Of a stretch of DNA of 64,000 bases, positions 8,253 through 18,882 are shown piece by piece. Source of the stretch: Oceanobacillus sojae (GTDB taxonomy: Bacteria > Bacillota > Bacilli > Bacillales > Amphibacillaceae); the NCBI RefSeq assembly GCF_007991515.1, contig NZ_BJYM01000010.1, positions 124,001-188,000 on the forward strand. Reading direction: 5' to 3'. The notes beneath the pieces were generated by a model, which searched no databases, was not told the DNA's origin, and saw only the letters and a program-made list of their open reading frames with translations. How positions within the stretch are numbered: the first letter of the stretch is position 1; each line of letters starts with the position of its first letter. Made by a program: the position numbers and the translations under genes.

Positions 8253-9380
8253 TTAGTCTGTTATTTCTTCACCATTGATAAATACATGGCTCAAGCTAGA
8301 TTGCGGATGAAACGGATTTCCTTCCCAAAGTAGAAAATCAGCGTCTTTTCCGATTTCAAGCGTTCCTACACGATCCTCGACCCCAAGGTGTTTGGCTGAG
8401 TTAGATGTAACTGCTTTTAAAGCCTGCTGTTCAGTCAGTCCATTTTTGATAGCGTGGATTGCACTGGTCAGCAGATATTCGATTCCGACAACAGGATGAT
8501 CTGTTGTAATAGAGCAGGATATACCGGCATCCATTAATGTTTTAATTGTACTCCAGCTTTTATCCTTCAGCTCTACTTTAGAGCGGGAAGACATTGTTGG
8601 ACCAACGGAAACCATAACATCATGCTTTGCAATATAATCAGCGATAAAATGGCCTTCTGTACAGTGTTCAATCGTTATATCAATATCAAATTCTCTTTTT
8701 AAGCGGAGTACAGTGATAATATCATCTGCACGGTGAGCGTGAACACGTAAAGGTATTTCTTTATTTATCACTTTTGCTAATTGCTCTAAACCAAGATCGC
8801 ATTTCGGATTCTCATTTTCCGCGTATGCTTTTGCTTCCAGCAGTTTTTTCCTTAATACTGCTGCAACTCCCATCCGGGTAGTCGGCATTTTTCCTTTCGA
8901 ACCGTGAAATCTCTTAGGGTTTTCACCAGTTGCAGCCTTCATTCCTGATGTCTGACGAATTATCATCTCATCAACAATATGACCGGTTGTTTTTAAAACA
9001 GACATTTCTCCGCCAATCACATTGGCACTTCCCGGCATTACCTGAACAGTTGTAATTCCAGATTTTCTGGCTGTTTTCAGACCTTCTTCACGAGGGTTGA
9101 TACCGTCTATTGCTCTTACTTCAGGTGTAACGGGGTCAGAGGTTTCATTAAAATCAGCGCCCTCCTGCCCGACTCCTTCCTCAGATACTCCCAAATGCGT
9201 GTGCACATCAATAAACCCCGGAGTAACAATGTAATTTTTCCCGTCAATTTTACGGTAAGCATCTGACGCATCTAATTCCTCAGAGATTTTTTCAATTTTT
9301 CCATCGCGGATAAAAAGGTTAGTATTCTCGAGTATTTCTTCCTTGCCATTCCAAATTGTTGCTCCTGTAATTACAAACAT
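8253..9380 (-). CDS. Amidohydrolase, imidazolonepropionase-like
   Basis: 375 residues of the metal-dependent amidohydrolase superfamily (COG1228-like). The beta-sandwich start MFVITGATIWNG leads to the first metal motif PGFIDVHTHLG near residue 54. HAHRADD near 212, the histidine of TIEHC near 236, and the catalytic aspartate in TTDHP near 293 follow. The C-terminal KDADFLLWEGNPF returns to the small sandwich domain. No signal peptide, so it acts in the cytoplasm. The substrate is unknown; a dipeptide-like or cyclic amide fits the family. It is divergent from an S9 peptidase gene, which hints at peptide breakdown. Confidence 0.85.
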   Translation of the reverse strand: MFVITGATIWNGKEEILENTNLFIRDGKIEKISEELDASDAYRKIDGKNYIVTPGFIDVHTHLGVSEEGVGQEGADFNETSDPVTPEVRAIDGINPREEGLKTARKSGITTVQVMPGSANVIGGEMSVLKTTGHIVDEMIIRQTSGMKAATGENPKRFHGSKGKMPTTRMGVAAVLRKKLLEAKAYAENENPKCDLGLEQLAKVINKEIPLRVHAHRADDIITVLRLKREFDIDITIEHCTEGHFIADYIAKHDVMVSVGPTMSSRSKVELKDKSWSTIKTLMDAGISCSITTDHPVVGIEYLLTSAIHAIKNGLTEQQALKAVTSNSAKHLGVEDRVGTLEIGKDADFLLWEGNPFHPQSSLSHVFINGEEITD

Positions 9381-9552
9381 ATGTACTCTCCTTTGACAAA
9401 ATAATATTGATTTCTACAAATCTTTAATCTATAATCAACTTATTATAAGTCTATTAATTAAATTCAGATAATAGCCAAATTTAAGTAGACTTGTAATAGT
9501 TTTACTTTATCGTATAGTAAAATGATTAAATATTCAACATTGGAGGGATTAC

Positions 9553-11343
9553 ATGCAAGAGAAAGACGAGACAGCTCTGCTGGAATATTTGACTGCTAAG
9601 GGAGCATACAATCCCCAAAAAATTGGCGGGTCGGATGAATTTACTTTCCTGGCTAACCTTACAGGCAGACCTCAGGCCTGGACGCTGAATAAACAAAATG
9701 AAGTAGAAGCTTTTACAACGATGTCCGATCGTGTCCTGGAGGTATATCATTCTCCATCGGGGAAGAAATCTATTATCGCTTCTGATTTTGAGGGGAATGA
9801 GAAACAGCAGTTTTATATAACAAGGGATAGAGGACAAACGGTAGAAGATTTAGTGATTTCCAAAGATCATTTCCATGAATTTGGCGGATGGTCGCCTGAT
9901 GAAAAGAAGATCGCCTTTGCAAGTAATCGCAGACATCCGGGTTATTTTGATATTTTTGTTTGTGATGTGGAAACAGGAGAAGAACAAACTGTATATGAAA
10001 CGGATACGAATTGTACGGCGCTATGCTGGACGAAAAATGGAAATGGTCTCATTATCAGTGTGAAAGTCTCAAATATTGATAACCAATTACATATTTTAGA
10101 CATAGAGTCAGGAGAGACAACACTAATTGGTAATGCAGACATACCTGCACGATATCATTCTGTCCAGATTAAAAAGGATGGAACTGCAGGATATTTAGTT
10201 ACAGACGAAGGTAGAAATACATTAGCCATAGCTTCTTTTTCACTTAATTCACCGCAGCAGATTGATTATCTTTTTAAGGATGATCAATGGGATATTGAAG
10301 AAATAAAACTTTCCCCGGATGAAACAAAGCTTGCTTACTCTTTGAACAAAGGAGGAAGTTCCCGATTAGCCGCTTATTATCTGGAAGATAACTCCGTGAA
10401 AATAATAGAGAGTATTCCATCAGGTGTTTATCAATCTCTCGGCTGGCTAAATGAGGATGCATTATTGACAGGCGTAACGAGTGCTGTCATTCCGGGTGAC
10501 ATATGGAAGGTCGAAATTACTGCAGATCAATCAACCCGGTTAACACATGTGACACCGGATTCAGAGATTGCCAAGCAATGGGTGGAACCAGAGCTCCATC
10601 AATTTACATCCTTTGACGGATTGGAAGTTCCTTATTTTCTATATGGCAAGAAGCATGCAAATCAGCCGGTGATGATTCATGTTCATGGCGGACCGGAAAG
10701 TCAAATAAGGAATGAATACAATCCGGTTATTCAATTTCTGGCTGCACAAGGCTATGCAGTTGCTACTCCAAATGTACGCGGCAGTATGGGATACGGTAGA
10801 GAATATGTACAATTAGATGATGTCCGTAAGCGTATGGATTCTGTTGCTGATTTGAATTACCTTGTTAAAGACCTGATAGAAAATCATCAGGCAGATAAAG
10901 ACCATGTAGGGATTATGGGAAGAAGCTATGGAGGATTTATGGTGCTGGCAGCAATTACACACTATCCAAAGCTTTGGGCTGCCGCTGTTGATATTGTAGG
11001 TATCAGCCATTTCCGTACATTTTTGGAAAATACGGGTCCTTGGAGGAGAAGGCTGCGAGAACAAGAGTATGGTTCATTGGAAAATGATGTGGACTTCTTT
11101 GAAGAAATTGCACCATTAAATCATACAGATAAGATAGAAGTGCCGCTTCTTATTTTCCATGGAAGAAACGATACGCGTGTACCAGTATCTGAAGCAGAAC
11201 AGCTGACAAGTGACTTAGAAAAACAAAATAAGGATGTTGAACTGATTATATTTGATGATGAAGGACATCAGACAGAAAAATTGGAAAATCACATTCTGAT
11301 GAATACAAAAATTGTTGAGTTTATGAATCAGTATTTAAAATAA
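9553..11343 (+). CDS. S9-family serine peptidase (acylaminoacyl-peptidase/prolyl oligopeptidase type, YuxL-like)
   Basis: 596 residues. The first 350 or so form beta-propeller repeats (GGWSPDEKKIAFASNR, KLSPDETKLAYSLN). The C-terminal alpha/beta-hydrolase domain follows, with HVHGGPESQ near residue 376, the nucleophile motif GRSYGGF near 457, and the charge-relay GRNDTRVP and EGHQ near 540-575. There is no signal peptide, so this is probably a cytoplasmic oligopeptidase. A GGAGGG site precedes ATG 9553. It lies directly upstream of two peptide-type binding-protein genes, which supports a role in degrading imported peptides. Confidence 0.88.
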   Translation: MQEKDETALLEYLTAKGAYNPQKIGGSDEFTFLANLTGRPQAWTLNKQNEVEAFTTMSDRVLEVYHSPSGKKSIIASDFEGNEKQQFYITRDRGQTVEDLVISKDHFHEFGGWSPDEKKIAFASNRRHPGYFDIFVCDVETGEEQTVYETDTNCTALCWTKNGNGLIISVKVSNIDNQLHILDIESGETTLIGNADIPARYHSVQIKKDGTAGYLVTDEGRNTLAIASFSLNSPQQIDYLFKDDQWDIEEIKLSPDETKLAYSLNKGGSSRLAAYYLEDNSVKIIESIPSGVYQSLGWLNEDALLTGVTSAVIPGDIWKVEITADQSTRLTHVTPDSEIAKQWVEPELHQFTSFDGLEVPYFLYGKKHANQPVMIHVHGGPESQIRNEYNPVIQFLAAQGYAVATPNVRGSMGYGREYVQLDDVRKRMDSVADLNYLVKDLIENHQADKDHVGIMGRSYGGFMVLAAITHYPKLWAAAVDIVGISHFRTFLENTGPWRRRLREQEYGSLENDVDFFEEIAPLNHTDKIEVPLLIFHGRNDTRVPVSEAEQLTSDLEKQNKDVELIIFDDEGHQTEKLENHILMNTKIVEFMNQYLK

Positions 11344-11370
11344 TACATCGGGAAATTTTGTTAAAATGCT

Positions 11371-11407
11371 CATTCCGTGAGAGAAAAATCAGGAGTCTTA
11401 CGGAATG
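11371..11407 (+). other. Hairpin in the leader of the first binding-protein gene
   Basis: CATTCCGT at 11371-11378 is inverted as ACGGAATG at 11400-11407, with no T-run after it. It may be a weak terminator remnant, an mRNA-stabilising stem or an operator half-site pair. Nothing decides between these. Confidence 0.3.
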
Positions 11408-11435
11408 AAGATTTAACATAACAGGAGGAGACAGC

Positions 11436-13028
11436 ATGAAAAAGTTTTACTTAGCATTTTTTATGAGCATTATCATGGCAGCTTTAGTGTTGGCTGGTTG
11501 TGCAAGTGAACCAGATGAGTCAGGAGGAAACTCGGAAGATGGTGGACAAGCCCAGGAAGGTGGAGATTTGGTAATTGCCACAATTTCAGATGCAGTTTCT
11601 TTAGATCCGGGCGCAGTAAATGATGTACCTTCGTTTGACGTACAGTATAACATTTTTGAAAAGCTGGTAAAGCATGATGAAGACATGAATTTAATTCCGA
11701 GTCTGGCAACAGAGTGGAATCAGGTTGATGATACAACTTGGGAATTCAAGCTGCAGGAAGGTGTAACCTTCCATGATGGCGAGCCCTTTAATGCAGAAGC
11801 AGTAAAAGTAAATATTGAGAGAATGATGGATCCTGATGTAGGATATCCAACTGCTAACATGGTTGAAATGGTTGAAGATGTTGAGGTGGTTGATGACTAT
11901 ACAGTTCATATTAAAACAGAGTACCCATTCCCAGGTCTTCCGGCTAATTTAGGGCATCCTATGGGAGCTATGATTTCGCCGAAACAGATTGAAGAAGACT
12001 ATGCGGCAATGGAGGATGGAGAAAATCCTGGATCTGTTATTAATGCACATCCAATTGGTACAGGTTATTTTACATTTGACGAGTGGGCATCTGGTCAATA
12101 TATTCGCCTTGTAAAAAATGAAGACTATTGGGATGGAGCAGCAAAACTTGATTCTGTAACGTTTAAAGTGGTTCCTGAAGATTTAACAAGATTGGCAGAA
12201 TTACAGACGGGAGATTCGCATGTTTCTAACCCGTTAAGCTCTTCAGACATCGGTCAGGTCGAACAATCTGAAGATTTGGAAATGTACCAGCAAAGCAGTG
12301 TGTCTCTAGACTATATCGGATTTAATACACAAAAAGAACCATTTGATGATAAACGTGTCCGTCAGGCAATATCCATGGCATTAGATAAAGGACAAATTCT
12401 TGATGGTGTTGTAAATGGATATGCGTTAGAGGCGGAAGGACCGCTTTCTCCTGGTGTATTTGGTTATGATGAAAGTATAAAAGGATTAGAATATGATGTT
12501 GATGCTGCAAAAGAGCTTTTAGCAGAAGCGGGATATCCTGATGGGTTCTCAACAACGCTTTGGACGAATGAAACGCGGGAGCGCGCAGATATTGCTACGA
12601 ATGCTCAAGCGCAGTTAAAAGAAATCGGGATTGATGTCAGTATTGAAATGATGGAGTGGGGCGCGTATCTTGAACAGATTGGTAACGGCGATCACGATAT
12701 GTTTATTTTGGGCTGGTCAAACAGTACAGCAGATGCTGATCTTGGTTTAGCACCGTTATTCCATTCGGATAATCTGGGACCTCCCGGCAACCGCACATTC
12801 TTACAAAATGACGACTTAGATGAACTATTGGATGCAGGACGCCAGGAAGTAGATGAAGAGAAGCGATTAGAAATCTATAAAGAAGCACAGGAATTACTAA
12901 TTGATGAAGCACCTATGGTCTACATTATGCATAAGGATTACCTTCTTGCTGAAAGAACAGAGGTTCAAAACTTAAAAATGCTGCCTACAAAAATGCTATT
13001 GTTAAAAGATGTGTATTTAGAGCAATAA
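11436..13028 (+). CDS. Peptide/glutathione-type ABC transporter substrate-binding lipoprotein, copy 1
   Basis: 530 residues. The signal peptide ends in a lipobox VLAGC near residue 22, a Gly/Glu/Ser-rich linker follows, then the SBP_bac_5 fold (VSLDPGAVNDVPSF, LATEWNQVDDTTWEFKLQEGV, GTGYFTFDEWASGQ, DKRVRQAISMALDKGQIL). It is closest in look to GsiB/DppA proteins that bind glutathione or small peptides. No permease or ATPase lies nearby, so it must dock on a transporter encoded elsewhere. It is a near duplicate of the next gene. AGGAGGAG precedes the start and a strong terminator separates the two copies, so each has its own transcription unit. Confidence 0.9.
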   Translation: MKKFYLAFFMSIIMAALVLAGCASEPDESGGNSEDGGQAQEGGDLVIATISDAVSLDPGAVNDVPSFDVQYNIFEKLVKHDEDMNLIPSLATEWNQVDDTTWEFKLQEGVTFHDGEPFNAEAVKVNIERMMDPDVGYPTANMVEMVEDVEVVDDYTVHIKTEYPFPGLPANLGHPMGAMISPKQIEEDYAAMEDGENPGSVINAHPIGTGYFTFDEWASGQYIRLVKNEDYWDGAAKLDSVTFKVVPEDLTRLAELQTGDSHVSNPLSSSDIGQVEQSEDLEMYQQSSVSLDYIGFNTQKEPFDDKRVRQAISMALDKGQILDGVVNGYALEAEGPLSPGVFGYDESIKGLEYDVDAAKELLAEAGYPDGFSTTLWTNETRERADIATNAQAQLKEIGIDVSIEMMEWGAYLEQIGNGDHDMFILGWSNSTADADLGLAPLFHSDNLGPPGNRTFLQNDDLDELLDAGRQEVDEEKRLEIYKEAQELLIDEAPMVYIMHKDYLLAERTEVQNLKMLPTKMLLLKDVYLEQ

Positions 13029-13068
13029 AGTATATTGAAGGCAACAGAAAATATTTGATTTTAAAATA

Positions 13069-13107
13069 AGAGCAGCTGCTGATTTATAGCAGCAGCTCTA
13101 TCTTTTT
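13069..13107 (+). terminator. Rho-independent terminator between duplicated genes
   Basis: AGAGCAGCTGCT, loop GATTTAT, AGCAGCAGCTCT, then ATCTTTTTT. Confidence 0.85.
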
Positions 13108-13155
13108 TAGGCAAGATTTGAGCAAGAGAATTTATATTATAGAGAGGATGAGTAT

Positions 13156-14751
13156 ATGAAGAGAAAAAATAATTTGTGGAGCATGCTTATTATTGCACTA
13201 AGTATGCTGGTATTAGCTGCCTGTGCCAGTGAACCGGATGAGTCAGAAGGAAATACATCTGGCGATGGCGGAGAGCAGTCAGGAGGAGACCTTGTTATTG
13301 CTACAGTTTCTGATGCTGTTTCCTTAGATCCTGCCGGAGCAAATGATGTACCGTCGTTTGATGTGCAATATAATATTTTTGAAAAATTAGTTAAATATGA
13401 TCAAGAGATGAATTTGCAGCCAAGTTTGGCAACAGAATGGGACACTGTTGATGACACGACGTGGGAGTTCAAGCTTCAGGAAGGTGTCACCTTCCATGAT
13501 GGAGAGCCTTTCAATGCAGAAGCAGTGAAGGCAAATCTGGAGCGTTCCTTAGACCCTGAGGTTGGAGCTCCAGCTTCTTATTTAATTGAAATGATTGAAG
13601 AGATTGAACCGGTGGATGATTATACGGTGCAAATTAAAACTGAATATCCAATTCTTGGTTTACCAGCCCATTTGGCGCACTCCATAGGGGCAATGATCTC
13701 ACCAAAGCAAATTGAGGAAGATTATGCTGCAATGGAGGATGGTGAGAGTCCAGGATCTGTTATTAATGCAAATCCGATAGGAACAGGTTATTTTAAATTT
13801 GATGAATGGCAGACGGGTCAATATATCCGAATAATAAAAAATGAAGACTATTGGGATGGAGAAGCTAAGTTAGATTCGGTGACCTTTAAGGTTGTACCGG
13901 AGGATCTGACAAGAATTGCTGAATTACATGCTGGAGAATCACATATTTCAAATCCGCTCAGCTCTTCAGATATTGATCAGATTGAGCAGGAAGAAAATTT
14001 AGAGGTATACCAGCAAAGCAGTGTTTCGTTAGACTTTTTAGGATTTAATATGAATAAGGAACCATTTAGTGATAAAAGAGTCCGGCAGGCTATTTCTATG
14101 GCTGTAGATAAAGGACAGATTATTGATGGTGTTGCAAATGGCTATGCCCAGGAAGCTGCAGGGCCATTAGCACCGGATGTTGTTGGCTCGGCAGAGGGAT
14201 TAACAGGGCTGGAATATGATGTTGATGCCGCTAAAGAACTTCTGGAAGAATCTGGGTATCCAGATGGATTTTCAACAACGCTTTGGACCAATGAAACTCG
14301 TGAGCGTACTGATATTGCTACTAATATTCAAGCACAGTTAAAAGAAATCGGAATAGAAGTAAGCATTGAAATGTTTGAGTGGGGTTCTTATCAGGAAAAA
14401 ATTAATAACGGGGAGCATGAGATGTTTCTTATGGGCTGGTCAACAGGTACAGGAGATGCTGATGCAGGCTTAAGACCGCTGTTCCATTCAGATAATCATG
14501 GCTCTGCCGGCAACCGTTTCTTTATAGAAAATGAAGAACTAGATGAATTATTAGTTGCAGGACTTCAGGAGCTGGATGAGGAAGAACGGTTTAATATCTA
14601 TGAGGAAGCGCAGGAATTACTTGTTGAGGAAGCGCCAATGCTTTATATAATGCATAAGGATTATTTAATGGCTGTGAATAATTCAGTGAAGAATTTAGAA
14701 ATGCTTCCTACAAAATACTTGCTGTTAAAAGATGTCTATATAGAACAATAA
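13156..14751 (+). CDS. Peptide/glutathione-type ABC transporter substrate-binding lipoprotein, copy 2
   Basis: 531 residues, aligning end to end with the preceding protein with few gaps. The lipobox VLAAC is near residue 22 and the long shared blocks (VTFHDGEPFNAEAVK, VPEDLTR, QQSSVSLD, TTLWTNETRER) mark a tandem duplication. Differences concentrate in the linker and in scattered positions of the binding domain (PFPGLPANLGHPMG against PILGLPAHLAHSIG), which could change ligand preference. It has its own AGAGAGGATG leader and a terminator. There is no partner permease nearby. It binds a peptide-like ligand by family; the actual ligand is unknown. Confidence 0.9.
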   Translation: MKRKNNLWSMLIIALSMLVLAACASEPDESEGNTSGDGGEQSGGDLVIATVSDAVSLDPAGANDVPSFDVQYNIFEKLVKYDQEMNLQPSLATEWDTVDDTTWEFKLQEGVTFHDGEPFNAEAVKANLERSLDPEVGAPASYLIEMIEEIEPVDDYTVQIKTEYPILGLPAHLAHSIGAMISPKQIEEDYAAMEDGESPGSVINANPIGTGYFKFDEWQTGQYIRIIKNEDYWDGEAKLDSVTFKVVPEDLTRIAELHAGESHISNPLSSSDIDQIEQEENLEVYQQSSVSLDFLGFNMNKEPFSDKRVRQAISMAVDKGQIIDGVANGYAQEAAGPLAPDVVGSAEGLTGLEYDVDAAKELLEESGYPDGFSTTLWTNETRERTDIATNIQAQLKEIGIEVSIEMFEWGSYQEKINNGEHEMFLMGWSTGTGDADAGLRPLFHSDNHGSAGNRFFIENEELDELLVAGLQELDEEERFNIYEEAQELLVEEAPMLYIMHKDYLMAVNNSVKNLEMLPTKYLLLKDVYIEQ

Positions 14752-14761
14752 AAAATTATGC

Positions 14762-14800
14762 AGAGACAGATGGGAAGCTTGTTTTATCTGTCTCTTTTTT
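14762..14800 (+). terminator. Rho-independent terminator
   Basis: AGAGACAGAT at 14762-14771 pairs with ATCTGTCTCT at 14786-14795, followed by a T-run. Confidence 0.85.
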
Positions 14801-14928
14801 ATTTATCATTACATTGAAACCTTGACGTTTTGAATTTTCTCCTGTAGAATCACCTATGTTTATGGAATAAAGGTAATAGCAATATTTGTTATAATTCAGT
14901 ATGTCGTGATGGAAAGGCAGGTAGGAAA

Positions 14929-15336
14929 ATGAAAAACATTTTAAAAATAGCAGGGCTTCTGATTATTTTACTAATTATCAGTGCTTGTCAATCAGAAACA
15001 AATGATGTAGCAACAGAAGAACATCCTTCTAATAGATCTACGGAAGAAGTGCCTGAAGAGTCGCAGGATACTTTAGAGGAAGAGGAAAACAACGATTCAG
15101 ATCTGGTGGCGGATGAAGATACCTATGAATATGAAGAACAGGAGGTTATCGAGCAGCAGATAGAGGAAGGCGATTATGATGTGCTTGTTGAAACAGACAA
15201 CAAGGGAACCCGCGTGATGTTTTATGAAATTGATGGGGAAAAATATTATAAAACCATCTTTGTTAAAAATGATAACCGCTTGAAAATCATAGATATTCGA
15301 AATAATAATGGTCAAATCTATAATGAAATTATTTAA
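14929..15336 (+). CDS. Small acidic lipoprotein of unknown function
   Basis: 135 residues. A hydrophobic signal segment ends in a lipobox LIISAC near residue 20. A strongly acidic, Ser/Thr/Glu-rich linker spans about residues 22-70. A short C-terminal globular part contains YDVLVETDNKG, MFYEIDGEKYYKTIFVK and LKIIDIRNNNGQIYNEI. It is anchored to the outer face of the membrane. I do not recognise the C-terminal domain. It stands alone between terminators, with AAAGGCAGGT as a modest ribosome binding site. Confidence 0.75.
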   Translation: MKNILKIAGLLIILLIISACQSETNDVATEEHPSNRSTEEVPEESQDTLEEEENNDSDLVADEDTYEYEEQEVIEQQIEEGDYDVLVETDNKGTRVMFYEIDGEKYYKTIFVKNDNRLKIIDIRNNNGQIYNEII

Positions 15337-15377
15337 AAAATGTGCAAGAGTCTCCCATAAACTCTTGCACATTTTTG
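15335..15377. terminator. Bidirectional terminator
   Basis: AAAATGTGCAAGAGT pairs perfectly with ACTCTTGCACATTTTT around a 9-base loop. It serves the lipoprotein gene and the converging thrB. Confidence 0.85.
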
Positions 15378-15390
15378 TCTTTTATATATC

Positions 15391-16266
15391 CTAGGAAATA
15401 GAAACCCCTTTTGTATCAATCTCTAAAAGCTTTACTTGATAACCCTCAAGCTGCTTTGTCATCTCATTCTTAACTTTTTCCCCATTTCCTTTCGGTAGAA
15501 AAGAAAGCATCGTTGGGCCCGCACCGCTTAGGGCTGTGCCATATGCTCCGGCTTCTTTTGCTTTTTTACGGATAATATTAAAATTGGGGATAAGTGATTT
15601 ACGGAAAGGCTCGTGAAATAAATCATTCTCAAGCATCTTTCCAAACAAAGCATAGTCTTTGGAGTAGAGTGCAGCTACAACCAGATTGCTCATCGCACTG
15701 GCTCTTGCTGCGTAATTTCGTTCATATGTATCTGGCAGACAATCTCTGGCAATCTCGGTTTTCAGTTCGATTTCAGGGATATATGCAATTAAATCTAACT
15801 CGATGTCATTTAATCGGACAGATGGAATATCATCCTCAAGCATTGTGGAAATTGTTAATCCTCCAAATAAAGCAGGTGCAATATTATCTGGATGCCCTTC
15901 TATTTCCGTTCCAAACGCCAGTTTCTGTACATCTGTTAATTGCAAATTGCCAATCTGATTAGCGAGCTCAATTCCTGCGACGATTGCGGAGGCACTGCTT
16001 CCGAGTCCCCTGGCCAGTGGAATTTCACTAGTTTCCTGCACTTTACAAGGAGGTAAGCTTACCCCGTATCGTTCAGCCACCTGTTCCGTAATATTCCAGA
16101 TAAAATGATTTTCCTCTGACTCCTCAGAACCATGTGCAAAAAATGCATGATGATCTGCACTCTCTACGTCTAAATGAATATACAAGCCTAATGCAAGGCC
16201 CATGGAATCGAAACCAGGGCCAAGATTAGCACTGCTTGCAGGTACAGAAATGCGGAACGGCATCAT
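15391..16266 (-). CDS. thrB: Homoserine kinase
   Basis: 291 residues of the GHMP kinase family. It has [21 protein letters not shown] near residue 9, the ATP-binding [21 protein letters not shown] near 87, and the C-terminal [14 protein letters not shown] near 238. It phosphorylates homoserine to O-phosphohomoserine for threonine synthesis. It is the last gene of hom-thrC-thrB. Its ATG overlaps the thrC stop in an ATGA arrangement, so translation is probably coupled, and its own ribosome binding site is weak. Confidence 0.95.
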   Translation of the reverse strand: MMPFRISVPASSANLGPGFDSMGLALGLYIHLDVESADHHAFFAHGSEESEENHFIWNITEQVAERYGVSLPPCKVQETSEIPLARGLGSSASAIVAGIELANQIGNLQLTDVQKLAFGTEIEGHPDNIAPALFGGLTISTMLEDDIPSVRLNDIELDLIAYIPEIELKTEIARDCLPDTYERNYAARASAMSNLVVAALYSKDYALFGKMLENDLFHEPFRKSLIPNFNIIRKKAKEAGAYGTALSGAGPTMLSFLPKGNGEKVKNEMTKQLEGYQVKLLEIDTKGVSIS

Positions 16267-17324
16267 GATGTAATCATCTTCTCTAAATATTCAAGAATAG
16301 CATCTTCATCATTTGGAAGTGTGACAGGATCAATGGTTAACTGATCAATAGCAGTTTGCGGATCTTTTAATCCATTACCGGTTAACACGGCAACAACTTT
16401 GCTGCCTTCAGCGATTTTACCTGCTTTCACCTGCTGGATAACACCTGCAATAGAAGCAGCTGAGCCCGGCTCTGCAAAAACACCTTCTTTGCGTGGTAGA
16501 AGTTTGAAAGCAGAAATAATCTCGTCATCTGTGACAGAGCCAATCATTCCACCTGATTCTTCTCTGGCCTGGACAGCTAAATCCCAGCTGGCAGGATTTC
16601 CGATTCGAATCGCCGTTGCTACTGTTTCCGGCTCTTCAACAACTTTATTTCTGACAATTGCTGCTGCACCTTCTGCTTCAAAACCAAACATTTTTGGAAG
16701 AGCTGTTCCTTTTGATGCACTGTATTCTTTAAAGCCTTTCCAGTAGGCACTGATGTTTCCCGCATTGCCAACAGGAATTGCCAGAATATCAGGAGTTTCT
16801 CCTAACTGATCACAAACCTCAAATGCTGCTGTTTTTTGACCTTCCAAACGATATGGGTTTACAGAGTTTACTAGAGTAATTGGTGATTTCTCACTGATTT
16901 TACGAACGAGCTGGAGCGCCTGATCAAAGTTACCTTCAATCTCAACGATTTCAGCTCCGTACATAACAGCCTGAGCAAGCTTCCCTAGTGCGACTTTTCC
17001 TTTTGGAATAACAATAATTGCTCGGATTCCAGCCCGGGCGGCATATGCTGCAGCTGCAGCAGAAGTATTTCCGGTAGACGCACAAATAACAGATCCTGAT
17101 CCTTCTTCTATTGCTTTGGCAACAGCCATTACCATTCCACGATCTTTAAATGACCCGGTCGGGTTTAAGCCTTCAAACTTCCCATATAATTCAATTCCCA
17201 GTTCCTTTGATAGATTTGGAAAATGAAAAAGAGGAGTATTTCCTTCTAATAATGATAAAGCGGGTGTTTTATCTGTAACAGGAAGTAAGTCACGATATTC
17301 TTCAATTAACCCTTTCCAAGCCAT
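16263..17324 (-). CDS. thrC: Threonine synthase
   Basis: About 353 residues of the fold-type II PLP enzymes. The PLP lysine lies in [15 protein letters not shown] near residue 58, with [18 protein letters not shown] near 83 and the phosphate-binding [14 protein letters not shown] near 187. It converts O-phosphohomoserine to threonine. ATG 17324 is chosen because GAAGGAG lies 9 bases before it; ATG 17333 has no spacing from that site. It follows the hom stop directly. Confidence 0.95.
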   Translation of the reverse strand: MAWKGLIEEYRDLLPVTDKTPALSLLEGNTPLFHFPNLSKELGIELYGKFEGLNPTGSFKDRGMVMAVAKAIEEGSGSVICASTGNTSAAAAAYAARAGIRAIIVIPKGKVALGKLAQAVMYGAEIVEIEGNFDQALQLVRKISEKSPITLVNSVNPYRLEGQKTAAFEVCDQLGETPDILAIPVGNAGNISAYWKGFKEYSASKGTALPKMFGFEAEGAAAIVRNKVVEEPETVATAIRIGNPASWDLAVQAREESGGMIGSVTDDEIISAFKLLPRKEGVFAEPGSAASIAGVIQQVKAGKIAEGSKVVAVLTGNGLKDPQTAIDQLTIDPVTLPNDEDAILEYLEKMITS

Positions 17325-17325
17325 C

Positions 17326-18621
17326 TTACGCATCTCCTTCTACTTTATAGTAACTCTTTATCTCATTCACTGCATCAAATGCTTCCAGCTGATTCAGCAC
17401 TTGTTCAAATTGAGAGTAAGGTGTGTCGTGTGTAACTAATACAATTTCTGCAGAATCTTTCTCATCCACTGGTGTCTGCAGAATTCGCTGGAAACTGATG
17501 TCCTGTGAATGAAAAATCGATGAAATTTCTGAGAACACACCAGTCTTGTCTTCCACACATAGGCGGACATAATATTGACCATGCTGCTTATCTTTTGGAA
17601 GTAATGTTTTTGGAAATTGCATGTCATTTAACTGCTTTCCTGATACGCCAAGACGCATGGCTTTAATCGCTGCAACAACATCGGATAAAATCGCTGTTGC
17701 TGTCGGGAGACTGCCGGCACCAGGGCCATAGAACATGGTTTCACCAACTGCTTCACCGTAAACATAAACGGCATTGTATTCATTTTTAACGCTTGCCAGC
17801 GGGTGGTTTTTTGCCAGTAAAGTTGGCTGCACACTTATTTCTAACTCCTGGTCAAAAAAGTTGGCGAACCCGATAAGCTTCATCGTATACCCCAGCTGCG
17901 AAGCATAACGGAGATCTTTTAATTCAATACCATGAATTCCTTTTACATCAACATCCTGTAAATCGACAGGAGTAGAGAATGCCAAGCGGCCAAGAATAGC
18001 CATTTTCCGGGCTGCATCCAAGCCTTCGACATCAGATGTCGGGTCTGCTTCGGCAAAACCAAGACGCTGTGCTTCCGCAAGAGCATCCTCGTAGCTTACG
18101 CCTTCTTCATCCATTTTTGTTAAAATATAGTTGGTTGTCCCATTGACAATCCCCATTATTTTTTGAATGTGGTCGGAGGATAATCCTTCATTAATACCTC
18201 GTAGTATAGGAATACCGCCGGCAACACTTGCTTCATAATAAAAGTCACATTTATTTTTTACTGCGGCTTCCTGTAACTCAGGACCATGAACCGCTACCAG
18301 ATCTTTGTTAGCTGATACAACATGTTTTTTATTAGAAAAAGCTTTTAAAATATATTCTCTTGTATGATCAATCCCGCCCATTACTTCAATAACAAGATCA
18401 ATAGCTGGATTTTCAAGAACATCATCGGGATTTGTTGTTAAAATTTCCTGGTTCACATCAATATTTCTTGCCTTTTCTATATCACGTACAAGCGCTTTAA
18501 CAACTTTAACTTCACAGCCCAATTGATGCGCTAATTTTTCCTGGTGATCTTCAATCAGATGAATAACACCTGACCCAACGACACCGAGGCCTAATAATCC
18601 TACAGAAACCTTCTCTTCCAT
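17326..18621 (-). CDS. hom: Homoserine dehydrogenase
   Basis: 431 residues. The N-terminal NAD(P)-binding [10 protein letters not shown] is near residue 11, [11 protein letters not shown] near 103, and the catalytic segment [14 protein letters not shown] near 156, followed by [18 protein letters not shown]-terminal ACT domain starts near residue 350 ([20 protein letters not shown]) and should bind threonine or another amino acid for feedback control. It reduces aspartate semialdehyde to homoserine and heads the threonine operon. The 260-base upstream region shows no recognisable T-box or riboswitch. Confidence 0.95.
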   Translation of the reverse strand: MEEKVSVGLLGLGVVGSGVIHLIEDHQEKLAHQLGCEVKVVKALVRDIEKARNIDVNQEILTTNPDDVLENPAIDLVIEVMGGIDHTREYILKAFSNKKHVVSANKDLVAVHGPELQEAAVKNKCDFYYEASVAGGIPILRGINEGLSSDHIQKIMGIVNGTTNYILTKMDEEGVSYEDALAEAQRLGFAEADPTSDVEGLDAARKMAILGRLAFSTPVDLQDVDVKGIHGIELKDLRYASQLGYTMKLIGFANFFDQELEISVQPTLLAKNHPLASVKNEYNAVYVYGEAVGETMFYGPGAGSLPTATAILSDVVAAIKAMRLGVSGKQLNDMQFPKTLLPKDKQHGQYYVRLCVEDKTGVFSEISSIFHSQDISFQRILQTPVDEKDSAEIVLVTHDTPYSQFEQVLNQLEAFDAVNEIKSYYKVEGDA

Positions 18622-18882
18622 CTAACCACCTCTACGCTTCCTAATGTATATTGAATTTATTTAAACATGAAAAGGGAAGTAAGGCAATAGCGAATTTTTA
18701 GAATACATCGGGATTCAGAGTTGTAACCGTTATCAAAAATGCAACAATAAAGTAATTATAAAAAATAGCGGAATTTTAAAAGATATTTATATGATGAAGG
18801 GAGAAATGGTAGTAAGCCTTTTAAATAGTTACGTACCTTTACATGTTTTCTTCATATAATAGGAAAAAAGGGGATAGAGGAT

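Noticed and set aside
18622..18882. T-box or riboswitch upstream of hom
   Set aside because: No T-box sequence (GGTGG), specifier arrangement or other aptamer landmark was found on the minus strand.
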